From assembly GCA_964404745.1 (NCBI GenBank), contig CAYOLG010000004.1, forward strand, positions 97,734 through 161,733: DNA of 64,000 nt, written 5' to 3'. The stretch comes from Pelagisphaera sp964404745. Its GTDB lineage: Bacteria; Verrucomicrobiota; Verrucomicrobiia; Opitutales; Opitutaceae. Each line of letters starts with the position of its first letter. Within the stretch, counting starts at the first letter, position 1. Below, in pieces: positions 34,485 through 43,321 of the stretch. The notes under the pieces were generated by a model. The model ran no database searches, had not been told where the DNA came from, and saw only the letters and a list, made by a program, of their open reading frames with translations. The position numbers were made by a program, and so were the translations under genes.

Positions 34485-35906
34485 ATGAGTTCTTCAAGCG
34501 AACCTGTATCGAGACCTTGGTACAAGGTTCTTAGCAATTACCAATGGACCGTACTAATCGTCGCCTCGCTAGGCTGGATTTTCGACGTATTCGAAGGGCA
34601 AATCTTCGTGGCTTCCATGAGGGAAGCAATGCCATCCCTTTTACCCGAAGACCTGCCGGCCAACGAGCTTAGCGGACTGGCCAACTTTTGGAACAATGCT
34701 GCGCTCGGCTTTTTCCTTTTTGGCGGGGCCGTAGGCGGCGTCCTATTTGGAGCGATGAGCGATCGTATCGGTCGATCCAGGACGATGATCATTACGATCT
34801 TGTTCTACTCGATTTTCACCAGTCTCAGCGCCTTTGCCCAAACCCCTTGGCAAATGGTCGGACTGCGCTTCTTGGTTGCCCTCGGTGTTGGCGGAGAATG
34901 GGCGGTAGCATCCGCTATGATCGCCGAGGTCATGCCCAATCGTGTCCGTCCTATCACCAGCTCGATTTTCCACGCCTCGAGCGTTTTCGGCACGCTCTTG
35001 GCCGCCGCTGCCGGGGCTTTCGTGGTTGGCAACCCGGAGCTCGGTGAAAACGCTTGGCGTTGGGGATTCGCCCTAGGAGCCCTGCCAGCCGCACTCACTA
35101 TCTGGATACGCCTGAAACTAAAAGAGCCCGACCAATGGGTAAAAATGCAAGAGCGCTCCAAAGAGGAGCCGAAAATCAAGCCGGGCAGCATTCCCGATCT
35201 ATTCAAAGGCCGGCAGTTGCGTAGCACCTTGGTGGGCGTATCCCTTTCCTCCATCGGCCTAGTCACTTTCTGGGGTGTTCACATTTATGGCAAAAACGCC
35301 CTGCTTGAGCACGCTAGAGGCGAGGCGCTGGCGGCCGATGGCCTATCGGCATCCGCGCCCGCAGCCTTGGTCAACCAAACTTTGGAGAAACCGCAGAACA
35401 AAGCGGCCATGAAACGAGCGGAGATGCTCAGCATGGCCCTTAATACGCTCGGAGGTGGACTTGGGCTCGTTCTCTTTGGCTGGATTTCCACAAAGCTTGG
35501 GCGTAAAGGGGCTTTCCTTTTCTATCATATCGGGGCCTTTGCCGTGGCCTGGCTCATGTTCAATGTTCTGATCGAGCGGGCTCAATCTCCACCGATTCTC
35601 CTCATGGGCATGCTACCGGTTTTCGGTTTCTTTACTTTGGGCATGCACGCCGGATACGCCGTCTATTTCCCAGAAATCTATCCAACTCACCTTAGAGGGC
35701 TCGGCTCCGGATTCTGCTTCAACATGGGTCGCGTCGCCACTGGATTTTGCATTTTGCTGATCGGCTGGCTCCAGCGTCCTGCAGAGCAAGGCGGATACGA
35801 GTGGAGCATCATTCAAACCGCGAACTACCTAAGTTGGCTCTACTTGGCCGGCATCTTCATCGTGCTTTTCGCCCGAGAAACCAACGAGCAGGATTTGCTA
35901 GAATAA
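34485..35906 (+). CDS. MFS transporter (sugar/organic-acid permease)
   Basis: A 473-residue inner-membrane permease with 12 predicted hydrophobic segments. The loop-2/3 signature GAMSDRIGRSRTM and the GVGGEWAVASAMIAEVMPNRVR segment place it with the metabolite:H+ symporter/sialic-acid and aromatic-acid-type families of MFS. An extra hydrophilic insert (about residues 225-310, including NALLEHARGEALAADGLSAS) separates the two six-helix halves. The upstream Gfo/Idh/MocA gene suggests a sugar or sugar acid as cargo. Confidence 0.85.
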   Translation: MSSSSEPVSRPWYKVLSNYQWTVLIVASLGWIFDVFEGQIFVASMREAMPSLLPEDLPANELSGLANFWNNAALGFFLFGGAVGGVLFGAMSDRIGRSRTMIITILFYSIFTSLSAFAQTPWQMVGLRFLVALGVGGEWAVASAMIAEVMPNRVRPITSSIFHASSVFGTLLAAAAGAFVVGNPELGENAWRWGFALGALPAALTIWIRLKLKEPDQWVKMQERSKEEPKIKPGSIPDLFKGRQLRSTLVGVSLSSIGLVTFWGVHIYGKNALLEHARGEALAADGLSASAPAALVNQTLEKPQNKAAMKRAEMLSMALNTLGGGLGLVLFGWISTKLGRKGAFLFYHIGAFAVAWLMFNVLIERAQSPPILLMGMLPVFGFFTLGMHAGYAVYFPEIYPTHLRGLGSGFCFNMGRVATGFCILLIGWLQRPAEQGGYEWSIIQTANYLSWLYLAGIFIVLFARETNEQDLLE

Positions 35907-36032
35907 GCATTCTAAAAACAAGTCGCTAACAGCGGCACCTTTCTCGACCGAAGTTCCATAGCCCTCGAAAGGCAAACGTTGCCCATCGCCAGCCCAGCGA
36001 AACGGTCGGGCTCGCCAATAATGCTTACGCGC

Positions 36033-36674
36033 TTACCGACTGGCGATACTCAGTTGGAAAGCTTCACCGATTTCGCTGGCATTGGTAATCGTCACATCCA
36101 GGTCATTCAGGAGTCCGTCCTGGATCCGGTAAATCCACCCATGAACGGCCAATTCTTGCCCCTGTTCCCAAGCGTTTTGAACTACCGACGTATAGCAGAC
36201 GTTGAGCGCCTGTTCGATCACGTTCAACTCGCAGAGCCGATCCAGCCGTTCCTCGTCGTCGGAGATCCGCTTCAGAGTTTCGGCATGTTTCTGGCGGACA
36301 TCACGAATGTGCCGCAACCAGTTGTCGATCAATCCGAGGCGCAGATTTTCACTGGCGGCTTTGACTCCGCCACAGCCGTAGTGTCCACAGACAATCACGT
36401 GCTTGACCTTCAAGACGGAAACCGCGTACTCGATGACGCTCAGGCAATTGAAGTCGGTATGGACGACGACGTTGGCGATGTTGCGGTGGACGAATACCTC
36501 CCCGGGCATCAATCCCACAATTTGATTGGCTGGGACGCGACTGTCTGCGCAACCGATCCACAAGATCTCAGGAGACTGTTTTTCAGCCAGTTTGGGAAAG
36601 AACTCCGGATCGGCTTGGGAGACGCCAGTAGCCCAGTTCCTGTTATTTTCGAAAAGCTCAGGGAGTTTTCTCAT
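36033..36674 (-). CDS. can: Beta-class carbonic anhydrase
   Basis: This cytosolic zinc enzyme interconverts CO2 and bicarbonate, supplying bicarbonate for carboxylations. All key residues are present at the positions of the E. coli Can type: C42, D44 and R46 in IGCADSRVPAN, and H98 and C101 in CGHYGCGG. The length of 213 residues fits, and it is convergent with the MFS gene. I see no operon partner. Confidence 0.95.
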   Translation of the reverse strand: MRKLPELFENNRNWATGVSQADPEFFPKLAEKQSPEILWIGCADSRVPANQIVGLMPGEVFVHRNIANVVVHTDFNCLSVIEYAVSVLKVKHVIVCGHYGCGGVKAASENLRLGLIDNWLRHIRDVRQKHAETLKRISDDEERLDRLCELNVIEQALNVCYTSVVQNAWEQGQELAVHGWIYRIQDGLLNDLDVTITNASEIGEAFQLSIASR

Positions 36675-36711
36675 GATTGTTACTGCGGAATGGAGATGCG
36701 GTATTAGCTTT

Positions 36712-36852
36712 GGCGGACCAAATCAGTCCGTTCCCATCGTGAACATGGAGGCTAAGTATCTCTTCTTTATTAGAAAGTCTGTCGATTCTGGCGACTGGAA
36801 AATACTCGATCATCACTCGTCGATATTTCAACTCAGAGGAACAGGTCTGTAA
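36712..36852 (+). pseudogene. Possible C-terminal remnant of a SnoaL/SgcJ-like (NTF2-fold) protein
   Basis: A short frame with an ATG at 36745 ends at 36852. It reads KYLFFIRKSVDSGDWKILDH followed by HSS, which resembles the last beta-hairpin of DUF4440/SgcJ-type NTF2-fold proteins. The rest of such a protein (about 100 residues) is absent because the carbonic anhydrase gene begins just before it. This is a weak call made from a single motif. Confidence 0.35.
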
Positions 36853-36878
36853 GCGTTATTCAAGGTTTCTACTATTCA

Positions 36879-37337
36879 TCAGCACCCGTGCCGCTTGGCG
36901 AATGCCAAGCTAAGACGGTAGGTGTACGCGCTGCAGAAAAAGACGCTGATAATCAGACCAGGCGCCATAGTCGGCAAGATTCTTGGGGTTCCTGCCAGGC
37001 AGTGGGCCAGAAAAATTATCCCATTTATGAGAGAGAATCCCAAAGGGACATTAATCAATCCGTGCCAGCCAAACCGCTTAATTGCCCAATAGAGACGCTG
37101 CAACGCATCGGATGAAAGGAATGTGGCAACGAAACTAATCACTCCCTGCGTCACCGCAACCACGATTATCGCTTCGGTTCCGAAATCCCAATTGATGTAA
37201 ACGCCCCAGGAAATGAAAAATACCACGGCCACAAAGGCCATGAAAAAGGACTCTCTGGCCCCGGGGCGTTGCCCATCCCCAACAGCTTCGCTGCCAGGAA
37301 ATTCCGGCAAATTGCGTTCGACATCTTGATCGTTCAT
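36879..37337 (-). CDS. Hypothetical integral membrane protein
   Basis: A 152-residue protein with a hydrophilic N-terminus of about 28 residues and about four transmembrane segments (FFMAFVAVVFFISWGVYI, AIIVVAVTQGVISFVATFL, LGFSLINGIIFLAHCLA, APGLIISVFFCSAYTY). I do not recognise a family. It stands alone between carbonic anhydrase and the acyltransferase gene. The coding call is supported by the clean helix pattern and normal composition. Confidence 0.6.
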   Translation of the reverse strand: MNDQDVERNLPEFPGSEAVGDGQRPGARESFFMAFVAVVFFISWGVYINWDFGTEAIIVVAVTQGVISFVATFLSSDALQRLYWAIKRFGWHGLINVPLGFSLINGIIFLAHCLAGTPRILPTMAPGLIISVFFCSAYTYRLSLAFAKRHGC

Positions 37338-37518
37338 AAACTAAGGATCTTGCTCGCGACCCACCCTTTTACTACACCATAAATCGCCCGTGATTTTCCC
37401 TCCAATAAGACCGTTGCCCATTAAAGCAACCCCTTGGTAATACTTTCCGCTAGTGCGCCATCGACGCCTCCCAGACTACGACAGATAGGGTTTTCCCCTT
37501 TAATAACAAAGCCCACCC

Positions 37519-39360
37519 ATGAATTCCAACGGAGGAAAACTCCTTGATGTTGAGTCCAAAATCCAGAATCCCCTTTTTCGAGCGGGCTACCGACTCGTCA
37601 AATTGCCCTTTGAATCGCTGCTTGGGATCGACGAAGTCAATCGACTGAACAATGCCTACCTGGAGCGTCGCGAACAGGAGTATGCGAATCTGAACTTTTT
37701 TGATGCCGCCTTGCGAACGCTCAACGCGACATACGAAGTCGATCCTGAGGACCTCCAGCGAATCCCGAAATCTGGACCCATCGTCTGCGTTGCCAACCAT
37801 CCCTTCGGTGGTGTCGATGGAATCATACTAGGCTCTATCCTCGCTTCGGTTCGGCCCGACACCAAGCTCCTGGTAAATTTTATGCTCAATGCTTTTGAGG
37901 ATATCCGAGACTGGACTTTCGAGGTGAATCCGTTCGGTTCCCGAAAAGCCGCTGCCATGAATACGGGCCCGATCAAAGCTACTTTGAAGTGGCTTCAGGA
38001 CGGCCATTGCTTGGGAACGTTCCCGGCAGGCGTTGTTTCCCACTTTCAAATTGAGCAACGAATTATCACCGATCCGCCCTGGAAACGAAGCCAAGGCTCG
38101 ATCATCCAAAAAAGTGGGGCCACCGTAGTTCCCATTTATTTCGAGGGGCGCAACTCGCTGCTCTTTCAAATGCTGGGACTCGTCCACCCTCGCCTCCGCA
38201 CAATCGCCTTGATTCGACAGCTCGTAAACAAACAGGGCCGTACTTTCAAAGTCCGTATCGGGAAACCCATTTCACCAAAGAGATTGGAACGCTTTGATTC
38301 TTCCGAATCGCTCACGCAATTTGTTCGGGCCCATACCTATATCCTCGAAAAGCGCGACGCGGAGAAAAAGTCTTCTACCGAGGGATATAGCGAAGATAGC
38401 TCCTCGACCACTGGAGAGCCCGTAGCGGCTCGGCAACCCGTTGAGCTTCTTCTCGAAGACATCGAGAGGCTACCCGCTGGCGCCCTGCTCGTGCGCAAAG
38501 AACCCTTTTCGATCTACGGAGCTAGCTCTGATCAAATCCCTCATATACTGGAGGAAATCGGACGAACGCGCGAGGAAACCTTTCGGCCCGTTGGGGAAGG
38601 AACCGGCAAGCCGCTCGATATAGATCGTTATGATGAAATTTATCACCACCTTTTCATGTGGAACGACGAAGCCTGCGAGCTGGTTGGAGCGTACCGCTAT
38701 TGTTTTGTCGACAAGACAATCGAATCCCATGGAGTGGAAGGCCTCTATTGCAACACCCTCTACGAATTCAAAAAGGAACTACTCAGCGAACTAAACCCCG
38801 CCATTGAAGTAGGTCGTTCCTACGTTACGCCAAAGTATCAGCGCAAATCGGCCGCCCTTGCTCTCATATGGAGAGGCATCGGCAAGCTCGTGTCTCGTAA
38901 TCCCGAATACCGCACTCTCTTCGGGGCTGTCAGCATGACCGATAGCTATCGAGCGCTTTCCAAAAGCCTTATGGTTGAATACTTGAAGAGCCATAAGCTG
39001 CACCCGATCCTCAATGAGCTGATCAGCGCTCGAGTGAAACCGCGGCTAAGTAAAATCAAAAACCTCGCCCATATTGCCCTCGGCTCAGCCCTGCCCGATG
39101 TAGACGATATTTCATCGCTAGTCTCAGAAGTGGAGAGAGATAGCAAGGGCGTTCCCACCCTGTTGAAGCACTACCTGAAGCTCAATGGCGTCATCCTTTG
39201 CTTTGGCATCGACCAGGCATTCTCCGATGCCTTAGATGGATTTATCGTCGTCGATCTGCTGAAAACCGATGAGCGCCATCTGCGGCGCTACATGGGGAAT
39301 GACGGTTACGAACGCTTCGCAGCCCAGCACCGAAAACCTTCTCCGCAGATAGCTGTTTAA
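37519..39360 (+). CDS. OlsF-like bifunctional acyltransferase (PlsC plus GNAT domains)
   Basis: A 613-residue fusion. Residues about 70-290 are a lysophospholipid-type acyltransferase with the catalytic NHPFGGVDG (His94) and a GTFPAGVVS substrate motif. Residues about 310-590 are a hemolysin/OlsB-type GNAT N-acyltransferase domain (DEACELVGAYRYCF, GRSYVTPKYQRKSAALALIW). The order, O-acyltransferase then N-acyltransferase, is that of OlsF, which makes ornithine (or other amino-acid) lipids in phosphate-limited membranes. The amino acid is not determined here. It is probably membrane-associated and stands alone with its own promoter. Confidence 0.8.
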   Translation: MNSNGGKLLDVESKIQNPLFRAGYRLVKLPFESLLGIDEVNRLNNAYLERREQEYANLNFFDAALRTLNATYEVDPEDLQRIPKSGPIVCVANHPFGGVDGIILGSILASVRPDTKLLVNFMLNAFEDIRDWTFEVNPFGSRKAAAMNTGPIKATLKWLQDGHCLGTFPAGVVSHFQIEQRIITDPPWKRSQGSIIQKSGATVVPIYFEGRNSLLFQMLGLVHPRLRTIALIRQLVNKQGRTFKVRIGKPISPKRLERFDSSESLTQFVRAHTYILEKRDAEKKSSTEGYSEDSSSTTGEPVAARQPVELLLEDIERLPAGALLVRKEPFSIYGASSDQIPHILEEIGRTREETFRPVGEGTGKPLDIDRYDEIYHHLFMWNDEACELVGAYRYCFVDKTIESHGVEGLYCNTLYEFKKELLSELNPAIEVGRSYVTPKYQRKSAALALIWRGIGKLVSRNPEYRTLFGAVSMTDSYRALSKSLMVEYLKSHKLHPILNELISARVKPRLSKIKNLAHIALGSALPDVDDISSLVSEVERDSKGVPTLLKHYLKLNGVILCFGIDQAFSDALDGFIVVDLLKTDERHLRRYMGNDGYERFAAQHRKPSPQIAV

Positions 39361-39442
39361 ACCTATTCCAAAACCGTTTTTGGATGCCCCTGGTAAGGGT
39401 ATTGCATCTGCATGGCGACTGTTGGCCAATCCTCCATGTATT

Positions 39443-40573
39443 TCAGGCTTCGTACTTATCTTGCTTCCTAAACTCCCGAACGAGCTGAATCAATTCTCCG
39501 ATTGATGAGGGTTTGCTTCCGCGAGCCCTGTTTTCATCCCCAATTCTAAAGATCTCGCTCCAAAGACGGAACATCGTTTTCCAAGCGTAAAACAGACTAT
39601 GCTTGGGATCATACATGTGCGTCGGCTCGGAAAGCACCCCATTGAGCTCGAGAACTTTAAACCCCTCCCCTCGTTTTAGCGTATTTATATTATCCACACG
39701 GATATCATAGCGACCCAAGAAAAACCCTGGATACGACTGACTCATCTCGTCGATGGCCAACTCCAGCTCTTCCGCCCAGCGATCGCCAGCATCTAGAAAG
39801 AGAGCCCCACGGGAATGCGTCCCCAGTTCAGCCAATAAAAACCGCTCGCCTGCCGGCACAATTTCGCCAAGCCGCTCTGAAAACTTTCTCAGAAAGAAGC
39901 GGGCCATGCAAACCGCTCTTTCGTCATCGAGAATCAATTGCTCCAAACTTCTGCCGCCATCGCCAACCACAAAGGTGGGAAGTTTGGCAGTAATCGACCA
40001 CACCTTTCCTCGCCGATCTGACGGACGGCGTATGTAGAATATTCCGAACTCTTCACCGGCTACATACTCTTGCGCGATCACCGTTTCAGAGCTGCCGCTT
40101 AGATAATCCCGAGCTTCCTCAGGGCTACTAATAATCCCCACGCCGACGCCTCGCTCGCCATAGTCCGGTTTAAGAACGATAGGGTAAGAAAGACTCCGAG
40201 ACTGCATGAAGTGGTCGAGCCGGGTTTGGCGCTCATCTAAAGATAATTCCGCGGCAATCACAGTGAACGCGGCTACATGCTCCTCTCGTTTTTGAAATCC
40301 CTTTAAGATATCGCTTTTAGACATCATGGCTATCCCCGCATGGGGCATGCCTGGATTCGCCAAAGTAAACAAGGTCAAGGACCGATAGCGTAGTCCCAAA
40401 AGCAAGGCAAATGCGATTACCGGCGGATAGAAAGCTGCCATCGGCCAAAATTCCCAGCGAATCAACCGACGCCAGGTTGAATAGAGTAGTCGGCGTCTTC
40501 GATAGTCGGATAGAAGATGGAGGAGCCAAAGGGAAAACACTATCAGGCCTGTAAGTAAATACAGCATTGGCAT
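39443..40573 (-). CDS. Membrane-anchored ATP-grasp protein
   Basis: A 376-residue protein with two N-terminal hydrophobic segments (LYLLTGLIVFSLWLLHLL; FYPPVIAFALLLGLRY) followed by an ATP-grasp fold. LSYPIVLKPDYGERGVGVGI gives the P-loop and ATP lysine, IAQEYVAGEEFGIFYIR the second strand, and FKVLELNGVLSEPTHMYDP the metal-binding Glu/Asn. The family is that of D-alanine-D-alanine and carboxylate-amine ligases. Substrate and product are unknown. It follows the DegS-like protease gene by 16 bp and must be cotranscribed with it. Confidence 0.75.
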   Translation of the reverse strand: MPMLYLLTGLIVFSLWLLHLLSDYRRRRLLYSTWRRLIRWEFWPMAAFYPPVIAFALLLGLRYRSLTLFTLANPGMPHAGIAMMSKSDILKGFQKREEHVAAFTVIAAELSLDERQTRLDHFMQSRSLSYPIVLKPDYGERGVGVGIISSPEEARDYLSGSSETVIAQEYVAGEEFGIFYIRRPSDRRGKVWSITAKLPTFVVGDGGRSLEQLILDDERAVCMARFFLRKFSERLGEIVPAGERFLLAELGTHSRGALFLDAGDRWAEELELAIDEMSQSYPGFFLGRYDIRVDNINTLKRGEGFKVLELNGVLSEPTHMYDPKHSLFYAWKTMFRLWSEIFRIGDENRARGSKPSSIGELIQLVREFRKQDKYEA

Positions 40574-40589
40574 GATCTCCGTGTCACCG

Positions 40590-41717
40590 CTATTCTGAAA
40601 CCGCCACCACTCTTATGAGCTCCGCCCTCTCCTCGCCATCCCTAAGATAAACGACTTCGGCCATATCTCCTGGATTCTTGTCGTCAAAAACATTATACAT
40701 GTCGTCATAATTAGCGATTCTTTCGCCGTCGATAGAGACGATGGCATCCCCTAGCCTAATGCGTCCAAGCTGGTCTCGCAGGGTCCCTCGCAATCCCGCT
40801 TCCGCTGCCGGTGAACCCTCATAAACTTGGCTGACCAGAACGCCCTCCACGCCAAAAGCCCTCGCAATGTGATCCTCGAATATCAAGATACCGATGCCTG
40901 ACTGGACCGATTGTCCAAACCGAATAATCTGATTCACTATTCGATTTATGGTGTTCGAAGGCACAGCAAAACCAATCCCCGTCGAATCTCTCAAAATAGA
41001 GGTGTTCATGCCGATTAGCTGGCCAAGACTGTCTAACAAAGGTCCTCCAGAATTGCCCGGGTTTATTGGAGCATCGGTTTGAATCATGTCGCGAATGGTG
41101 ACCCCTTCCATAACGGAAGGCATGCTCCTCCCCAGAGCGGAGACCGTTCCCACAGTAAGCGTATGGTCCAAGCCGTACGGGTTTCCAATCGCGATCGCCT
41201 TTTGCCCTACCTGCAAAGCGGCAGAATTGGCGACCTTTTCCCCAAATGGGGTAACATTCGTGCTCCGCAAATCGATCTTGAGTACAGCCAGATCTTTTCT
41301 CGGCTCAACGCCTATTGTCTGAGCGATATATGTATTCCCATCTATCAACGTCACCGCGATTCTACTCGCTCCTTGCACCACGTGGAAATTCGTTACGATA
41401 TGCCCCGACCCATCCCAGAGAAAACCCGACCCGGACCCCGCCTGATATTCCGTTACGTTGAAGGAAAAGAAATTTCGGCGGCTCTGTAAGTTGTGGACAA
41501 ATACAACTGATGGAGAAGCTCTTTGAAAGACTTCGATGGTATTGCGTTCGTAGGCAAGCAGATCGTTATTCGGCTCCGCAATTCGCAGTCCGGGCGACGA
41601 CCCAGTTGCTCGATCGCCATCCCAAAAATGCTTGTATATGACGCTTATGGCGAACAAAGCGAAGGCCGCCACCACAAACGTGTAGACAAATCGCAAAAGG
41701 CTGCTTCCTTGAATCAT
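40590..41717 (-). CDS. DegS/HtrA-like periplasmic serine protease
   Basis: A 375-residue envelope protease with an N-terminal membrane anchor (FVYTFVVAAFALFAISVIY), a trypsin-like domain with catalytic triad H112 (NFHVV), D142 (KDLAVLK) and S223 (PGNSGGP), and one PDZ domain (about 265-365, GVLVSQVYEGSPAAEAGL). A membrane anchor with a single PDZ domain matches DegS/AlgW rather than soluble DegP. DegS-type enzymes usually respond to misfolded outer-membrane proteins. The ATP-grasp gene follows directly. I leave the symbol empty because no anti-sigma partner is visible. Confidence 0.85.
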   Translation of the reverse strand: MIQGSSLLRFVYTFVVAAFALFAISVIYKHFWDGDRATGSSPGLRIAEPNNDLLAYERNTIEVFQRASPSVVFVHNLQSRRNFFSFNVTEYQAGSGSGFLWDGSGHIVTNFHVVQGASRIAVTLIDGNTYIAQTIGVEPRKDLAVLKIDLRSTNVTPFGEKVANSAALQVGQKAIAIGNPYGLDHTLTVGTVSALGRSMPSVMEGVTIRDMIQTDAPINPGNSGGPLLDSLGQLIGMNTSILRDSTGIGFAVPSNTINRIVNQIIRFGQSVQSGIGILIFEDHIARAFGVEGVLVSQVYEGSPAAEAGLRGTLRDQLGRIRLGDAIVSIDGERIANYDDMYNVFDDKNPGDMAEVVYLRDGEERAELIRVVAVSE

Positions 41718-41884
41718 CGGCTAGTCTTAAATTCAAAGGCATCAACAACGCGCCGAATCCATCAAGTCAACGTAACAGATAGCCCTTTGCCACCAACTCC
41801 CCGCCTCTCTTTCGCAATGATCCGGAGAAAATCTATGACGCTATTGAGTTGAGATTGCCGTTCCAAAGGCCTAAGCTTTGCACA

Positions 41885-42310
41885 ATGCCCAATTCTGAAC
41901 ATAGATTTGATACGGCGCTTAGCAGCTTGAAAAAAGAACGGTTGCGCATAACCGAGCCCAGAAAAGCCCTGCTGCAACTGCTTGTAGATCAGTCCAAGCC
42001 CTATTCCGCCGAGGAACTCCACGAGATGCTTGGCTCAAGCTCCTTCGATCTCGTGACGGTTTATCGAAATTTGGAGGCATTCGAGACTGCGGGAATCGTC
42101 AATCGCATTCCAACCGAATCCGGCAAAAGCCTTTTCGAGATTAATGCCGAGCAGCACCATTATCATCACATAATCTGCCGCAAGTGTCACAAGACCGAAA
42201 AATTGGATACCTGCGAGGTGAAGAAGTTGGAAAAATTGGCCTCAGATCTGGGGTACTCGGAAATTACCCATGTGCTCGAGCTTTACGGCGTTTGCGAAAC
42301 CTGCCGTTAG
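41885..42310 (+). CDS. Fur family transcriptional regulator
   Basis: A 141-residue metal-sensing repressor. The winged-helix N-terminus (RITEPRKALLQLL, SFDLVTVYRNLEAF) and the metal region HHYHHIICRKCH with C98-x2-C101 and C137-x2-C140 at the end form the structural zinc site of Fur proteins. The start at 41885 (MPNSEHRF) is preferred to the upstream ATG at 41849 because the family begins near there. It overlaps the GspF-like gene by 4 bp convergently. Whether it senses iron, zinc or peroxide cannot be decided. Confidence 0.9.
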   Translation: MPNSEHRFDTALSSLKKERLRITEPRKALLQLLVDQSKPYSAEELHEMLGSSSFDLVTVYRNLEAFETAGIVNRIPTESGKSLFEINAEQHHYHHIICRKCHKTEKLDTCEVKKLEKLASDLGYSEITHVLELYGVCETCR

Positions 42311-43257
42311 GTAAAATTCATAATATTGTCGAAATAGCCTTTGTAGAAGCCGATTACTTTGAGGGCCACGAAAGCGGCAATTATTAGGAAGAGAATTTGA
42401 GGGTATACTAAGGTCGCGATAAATAGCTTTTTTTTGGCCGCGCTAGAGTACATATCCGCTACCCGGCTCATATTGACATCCAGTTCGCCGGTCTTTTCCC
42501 CAATAGCGTATTGCTGAATGAGTTCCGGAGGGAATCCGCTCTTTTCGGAAAAGCCATTGCTAGCTGGAGAACCGCGATTGATCGAGTCGATGGCCCGATA
42601 GCCATCGCTATCCAATCGCAAGCTATCGGCTGCCAGCAGCGACCATTCCCAACTCCTGGCAAGCGGGACACCGGAGCGGATGCAGCTAGCCAGGACACGA
42701 CAGAACCGGGCAAGATCGCGATTAATTGAATATCCTCTGATGATAGGTATGATCGATTGCACGACCTTTTTGAACCGTGGAGAAACCCGAAAAGCCAAAT
42801 TGGTCACAATGAAAACAATCCATAAGGGAACGATCACCATTCCAACGCCGACAGCGTAAGCCTTCGGATTCCCATCAACAAGGTAGTCCACCGGAAACAG
42901 CAAGGCTCCCAGGTGGAGGATTGCCAGGGGATAAAGAGCCGCCAGAAAAATTCGGCTCTTGAAAGCCGCCGCTTCTTTTCGAAATTCACCAAGCTCTTCA
43001 AACGTTTTTGGCAGGTTGCCCGATTGTTCAGCCGCTGATATCATTAATCGCTCAGCAGGCTCTAAAAAAGCGCCCTCATTTTCGACGGCCTCTCTCCAAG
43101 TGCTTCCCGATTCCATCCGCTGAATGAGTCTGCTTCGGACATTATTGGGGAGGGACCCCGCTAGCCTAACGGCGTCAGCCGGACTAAATCCCGACTTCAA
43201 CGCATCTGAAAGGCTCAGAAACCATGAGGAAACTTTTCTATCTGAAAATCGGGCCAT
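42307..43257 (-). CDS. Type II secretion/type IV pilus F-type inner-membrane protein (GspF/PilC-like), orphan
   Basis: A 316-residue protein with two GspF-type cytoplasmic domains (LSDALKSGFSPADAVRLAG and ISAAEQSGNLPKTFEEL; FCRVLASCIRSGVPLARSWEW and YAIGEKTGELDVNMSRVADMY) and three membrane segments. It is shorter than the about 400-residue E. coli GspF, lacking the first 60-80 residues. No secretin, ATPase or pseudopilin gene lies nearby, so it is an orphan copy; partners may be elsewhere in the genome. Confidence 0.8.
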   Translation of the reverse strand: MARFSDRKVSSWFLSLSDALKSGFSPADAVRLAGSLPNNVRSRLIQRMESGSTWREAVENEGAFLEPAERLMISAAEQSGNLPKTFEELGEFRKEAAAFKSRIFLAALYPLAILHLGALLFPVDYLVDGNPKAYAVGVGMVIVPLWIVFIVTNLAFRVSPRFKKVVQSIIPIIRGYSINRDLARFCRVLASCIRSGVPLARSWEWSLLAADSLRLDSDGYRAIDSINRGSPASNGFSEKSGFPPELIQQYAIGEKTGELDVNMSRVADMYSSAAKKKLFIATLVYPQILFLIIAAFVALKVIGFYKGYFDNIMNFT

Positions 43258-43321
43258 TGATGCAGCTTTAATTAATGCGGTCGGCCCGTCCTGGCTTCAA
43301 TCGCTAAAGCAGGGATTCGAC

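Noticed and set aside
36526..36744. Upstream extension of the SnoaL-like fragment frame
   Set aside because: It runs antisense through the carbonic anhydrase gene; only the last part resembles a protein family.
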